Source of the DNA: Bacillus pseudomycoides
Lineage (GTDB): Bacteria > Bacillota > Bacilli > Bacillales > Bacillaceae_G
Assembly (NCBI RefSeq): GCF_002551005.1
Contig: NZ_NVOY01000004.1
Coordinates: 1 to 64,000 of the forward strand
Direction of reading: 5' to 3'
Length of the DNA stretch: 64,000 nt
Below, piece after piece: positions 61,231-64,000 of the stretch. Under the pieces are notes generated by a model. The model was not told the origin of the DNA. It saw only the letters and a program-made list of their open reading frames with translations, and searched no databases. Every line of letters starts with the position of its first letter. Position 1 is the stretch's first letter. A program made the position numbers and the translations under genes.

Positions 61231-61689
61231 TTATTTATTTTCCCATTTTTCAGTCAATATTTCCATAATATTTTTTATTTGTGCATAAATTATTTCTCTT
61301 TTCGCTTGATCACTAAGCTGGTCTAACGGTAGTGCTGGTAAACAAAATAATTGTTCTGGTAACTCGTATTCAATTTCCTTCCAAGAAAAATCACTCGTAA
61401 GTAGCGCAATATGCCGCAAGCCGTTCTCTTTTAAATAGTTCGTCCAATCACATAGACGTTGGCGCTCACTTACGTTGGTACCTTCTACATACGTAAATGA
61501 TGGTAATAAGAATACTCTACCTTTATACTCCCTCTCTAGTTCTCTAGTTAAAGTAGAAATAAATTCTCCTTCTACAGCAGCTGTCTTCATCCCCTTTTCA
61601 AACGAAACTGAAAGAAGTGGTATAATTCCTGTATCAATATATTCTCTCGTTTTTTCATACTGTTCTACATCTGCTACAGCCCATTTCAC
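61231..61689 (-). CDS. ypiF: YpiF-like protein (DUF2487)
   Basis: The 152-residue soluble protein matches YpiF/DUF2487: MKWAVADVEQYEKTREYIDT at the start, EYKGRVFLLPSFTYVEG in the middle and PALPLDQLSDQAKREII near the end. It consistently sits upstream of qcrA in Bacilli, but its function is unknown. The start is GTG 61689 with AAGGGGG upstream. It is 139 bases before qcrA, so qcrA may have its own promoter. Confidence 0.88.
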   Translation of the reverse strand: MKWAVADVEQYEKTREYIDTGIIPLLSVSFEKGMKTAAVEGEFISTLTRELEREYKGRVFLLPSFTYVEGTNVSERQRLCDWTNYLKENGLRHIALLTSDFSWKEIEYELPEQLFCLPALPLDQLSDQAKREIIYAQIKNIMEILTEKWENK

Positions 61690-61832
61690 AATTAATACCC
61701 CCTTTTTCCCTTACTGCTCTTCTAACAAACAATATGACCCCTATGCTACTTGTCTATAAGAACTTTATTGATCTAAATGATTACCAAAAAAGTCCACTTT
61801 ATTTCTATTAAACCATACAGATAAAAGTAAAA

Positions 61833-61863
61833 AAAGAAAAACCATCTTTAAAAGATGGCTTTT
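61833..61863 (-). terminator. Terminator of ypiA-reoY
   Basis: AAGCCATCTTT / AAAGATGGTTT is followed by TTCTTTTTTTAC on the minus strand, 47 bases after the reoY stop. Confidence 0.88.
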
Positions 61864-61910
61864 CATTAGAATAATCTAAAAATTGTCAAAATTCCTTTTT
61901 ACAAAGAAGT

Positions 61911-62447
61911 TTATAATCGTTTTAACTCTTCTGTTAACTTGCGGAATGCTTCTTCATCTTGAGTATCAAGTGCTTCATCAATTAATTTTAACAGTCGTTC
62001 TTTCCGAAATGAATATACACTTTCCTCTAAAAATCGTTCTGCTAATAAACGATCTTTTTCATTTACTTCGATATTCTTCGGTAAGTATGGATTCTCTTCT
62101 AACACTGCTACATAGTTCGCATTTTGAAAAGATGACTTAAAGTTAAGCTGAATATAAATATCTTCATCTCTGTTTAAACGAATATCATGAAAGGATTTTT
62201 CCGCGTCAGTCGTCATCACATTTTGTTTATAAAAATGAAACGGTAAATCTTTCACACAATTTGCGGACATCACCAGACCACGCGGACAATATTTCGCATG
62301 CTCTACAAAATGCACCTTATCCATTAATTGATCATGACTCATTAAATAATTTAAAATCCAAACACATTCTCGCTGTTTCAGTTGATAATTATTTAAAAAC
62401 CATTTTACGAAATCTTTCTTTTCGTTCACAGAAACAGGGGTATTCAT
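61911..62447 (-). CDS. reoY: ReoY (YpiB), UPF0302 protein controlling MurA turnover
   Basis: The 178-residue protein belongs to UPF0302/YpiB. In Listeria the homologue ReoY works with ReoM and PrkA to control ClpCP degradation of MurA and so peptidoglycan synthesis. Conserved parts are [39 protein letters not shown] and the C-terminal helix [21 protein letters not shown]. It lies downstream of ypiA on the same strand. Confidence 0.93.
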   Translation of the reverse strand: MNTPVSVNEKKDFVKWFLNNYQLKQRECVWILNYLMSHDQLMDKVHFVEHAKYCPRGLVMSANCVKDLPFHFYKQNVMTTDAEKSFHDIRLNRDEDIYIQLNFKSSFQNANYVAVLEENPYLPKNIEVNEKDRLLAERFLEESVYSFRKERLLKLIDEALDTQDEEAFRKLTEELKRL

Positions 62448-62519
62448 CGCGCTTAATCCCTCCTCTGCCCTTCTCTTTTCTTTTTACATTCAAGAAGCAG
62501 CATTCAGTTTCCTTCCAAC

Positions 62520-63782
62520 TTAAGAAAAATCTTCTAAATTATATAATAATTCTTCAATATGAGTTTGCGTTGGATCTAGTTGTAATAAACGTGTAAATAC
62601 TTCTTTCGCCTCTTTTCGCAACCCTTCTTCTAACAGGAAGTAGCCGTATTCCTCTAAGAAGTCTGGATGATTCTTAAAAGAAGTATATGCACTTTGGTAA
62701 TGTTTTAATGCATCTGAATACAATTCTAATTGTTTTTTCGCATAGGCAATATCCCAAAGTAATTGCGTATCTGTCTCTCCATTATCAATGGCTTGTTCTA
62801 CAACGGCAATAATCTCTTCATATCTTTCTTCTTCTTTTAAGATGTATGAATACTTTAATGTAGCCCCTAAATGTGAAGGATCAAGCTCTAATGCTTTTTT
62901 CAGCGCAGCTTCCGCCTCATCTCTTCTCCCTAGTTTCGCTGCAATGTTAGCAAACTCTACATAAAATGGTACCGATAATTCGTCAATTTTTATTCCTTCT
63001 TGAAGCGTTTCATAACTTTCTTGAAGCATTCCTTCTTTTTCATAGCATTTTGCCAAATACATGTATAAAGATGCATATTCTGGATCTAGCTCTTTTAATT
63101 CTTCCCACGCACTAATTGCTCTTTGATACTGTTCTCCTTGATAGAGCGTAAACGCAAATCCAAATAAAGAATGTATATCCTTCTGCTCTTCTAAACCTTC
63201 CTCATAATAAGAAATCGCTTCAGCCCATTGCCCTAGTGCACTTAAATTTTCAGCCAAGCGAAGTGCAACAACAACACCGCCCATCACTTTATGCTCTGGA
63301 AGTAATGATTCATAATATGGAATTGCTTTACTATCTTCACCTTTACTGCTATATAATTCCCCAAGTCCAAAGGTAACTACTGGCTCATCCGGCATGATTG
63401 CTTTCGCTTTTAATAATTTTTGTTCTGCTACTTCGTCAAAACCTTGCATTTGATATAAATCAGATGAAAGTAATAGAGATTGAACATATAATTCATCATT
63501 CTCTGGAATATCGTGAAGTACTTCAATTGCTTCATCTTCTTTATCTAAATCAATATATAATTCTGCTAAAAATAACGTAAACTCACTTTCTTCCGGATAT
63601 AACAAATGTAAATCTTCTGCTATTTCTAACGCTTGATCTACAAACCCTAGCGTATAGTAATAACGGGCAATATCATACTTTTCTTCATCCGTACTTTGTT
63701 TTACTTGTTCTGCTAATAGTTGTAACCCTTTCTCCACTTCTCCGTTTTCAATATATGTAACAGCTTGTTCAAACTTTTGCAT
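62520..63782 (-). CDS. ypiA: YpiA, TPR-repeat protein
   Basis: The 420-residue protein is built almost entirely of tetratricopeptide repeats, about ten to twelve 34-residue helix pairs (for example DIARYYYTLGFVDQALEIAED and RRDEAEAALKKALELDPSH). Such scaffolds bind partner proteins. It is cytosolic and acidic, and the partner is unknown; the constant pairing with reoY suggests a link to control of wall synthesis. The start is ATG 63782. Confidence 0.93.
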   Translation of the reverse strand: MQKFEQAVTYIENGEVEKGLQLLAEQVKQSTDEEKYDIARYYYTLGFVDQALEIAEDLHLLYPEESEFTLFLAELYIDLDKEDEAIEVLHDIPENDELYVQSLLLSSDLYQMQGFDEVAEQKLLKAKAIMPDEPVVTFGLGELYSSKGEDSKAIPYYESLLPEHKVMGGVVVALRLAENLSALGQWAEAISYYEEGLEEQKDIHSLFGFAFTLYQGEQYQRAISAWEELKELDPEYASLYMYLAKCYEKEGMLQESYETLQEGIKIDELSVPFYVEFANIAAKLGRRDEAEAALKKALELDPSHLGATLKYSYILKEEERYEEIIAVVEQAIDNGETDTQLLWDIAYAKKQLELYSDALKHYQSAYTSFKNHPDFLEEYGYFLLEEGLRKEAKEVFTRLLQLDPTQTHIEELLYNLEDFS

Positions 63783-63860
63783 AACTCGCTCCTTTATATA
63801 AATACTTATGTAAATTCCATAATAAACAACTGCTTCTGCGTAATCAACTGTAATGATGAA

Positions 63861-63896
63861 GAAAAGAACCTTCTCAAAAAGGAAAAGATTCTTTTA
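63861..63896 (-). terminator. Possible terminator after aroA
   Basis: AAGAATCTTTTCC and GGTTCTT can pair imperfectly around TTTTTGAGAA, followed by TTCTTCATC. The stem includes the aroA stop region. Confidence 0.5.
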
Positions 63897-64000
63897 GCTT
63901 TGTAGCATGTGTAACTGTTGAAAGAAATTTGGATATGACACAGCTACCGCTTCACTATTTTCAATAATAACTTCTCCATCTGCTATGCACGCTGCAATTC
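63894..64000 (-). CDS. aroA: AroA, EPSP synthase (C-terminal end only)
   Basis: The last 35 codons of a gene entering from the right edge read [20 protein letters not shown] then SYPNFFQQL, the usual C-terminal end of 5-enolpyruvylshikimate-3-phosphate synthase, the sixth step of the shikimate pathway. The gene is called aroE in older B. subtilis maps and lies next to ypiA there too. The 5' part is outside the window. Confidence 0.85.
   Translation of the reverse strand, partial: IAACIADGEVIIENSEAVAVSYPNFFQQLHMLQS

Overview
The window is 64 kb of an AT-rich Firmicutes chromosome. Gene content and order match the ypeQ-ypeP to aroA stretch of the Bacillus subtilis map: ypcP, dynA, xpt-pbuX, ypwA, ypvA, ypsC, rnpB, gpsB, ypsA, cotD, the yppC-G genes, recU-ponA, ypoC-nth-dnaD, aspB, ypmAB, dinG, panBCD, the birA-to-ypjD operon, qcrABC, ypiF, reoY-ypiA and aroA. 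CotD, small spore proteins, bacillithiol genes and several families of dispersed GC-rich repeats point to the Bacillus cereus group. From memory, Cca and MgsA look more diverged than in the core species, so an outlying member such as B. cytotoxicus is possible, but this is inference. I see no prophage, insertion sequence with a transposase, CRISPR array, rRNA or tRNA gene.

Layout. 1-5250: two RNase H-like genes, a queT gene under a preQ1 riboswitch, an aldose epimerase, an EamA transporter and an FbpB-like small basic protein. 5251-10600: the YpcP nuclease; an M-box magnesium riboswitch in front of a 34-codon leader ORF and a P-type ATPase fragment that lacks its catalytic half; a lipoprotein / ATP-grasp / DUF350 operon; two copies of a roughly 175-bp repeat. 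10606-16660: a sulfurtransferase, a DUF2533 protein, an acetyltransferase, the double dynamin DynA, and a 28-residue membrane peptide behind two Fur boxes. 16661-23060: a DUF418 membrane protein, guanine-riboswitch-controlled xpt-pbuX, and a ba3-type terminal oxidase with its small subunit IIa. 23060-34350: carboxypeptidase YpwA, helicase YpvA, methyltransferase YpsC, RNase P RNA, GpsB, YpsA, spore coat CotD and the ypp cluster with a small spore protein. 34449-46900: recU-ponA facing ypoC-nth-dnaD, then aspB-ypmB-ypmA, dinG and panBCD behind a structured leader. 47282-52835: one tight operon of ypjD-dapB-mgsA-bshB1-bshA-cca-birA. 53061-64000: ypjC, a uracil-DNA glycosylase, membrane and sporulation genes, the menaquinol:cytochrome c reductase qcrABC, ypiF, reoY-ypiA and the end of aroA.

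How the genes work together. bshA and bshB1 make the bacillithiol precursor. panBCD make pantothenate, and birA attaches biotin. qcrABC passes electrons from menaquinol to cytochrome c, and a ba3 oxidase can use that cytochrome c. ponA, gpsB, recU, dnaD and reoY link wall synthesis to chromosome replication and repair. Metabolite control is visible directly as preQ1, M-box, purine and probable pan-type leaders, and iron control as Fur boxes.

Most interesting points: the M-box-controlled, catalytically dead P-type ATPase fragment and its leader ORF; the Fur-controlled 28-residue membrane peptide; and a composite repeat in which a roughly 123-bp GC-rich unit sits inside a larger repeat, with an unoccupied copy of the larger repeat present in the same window.
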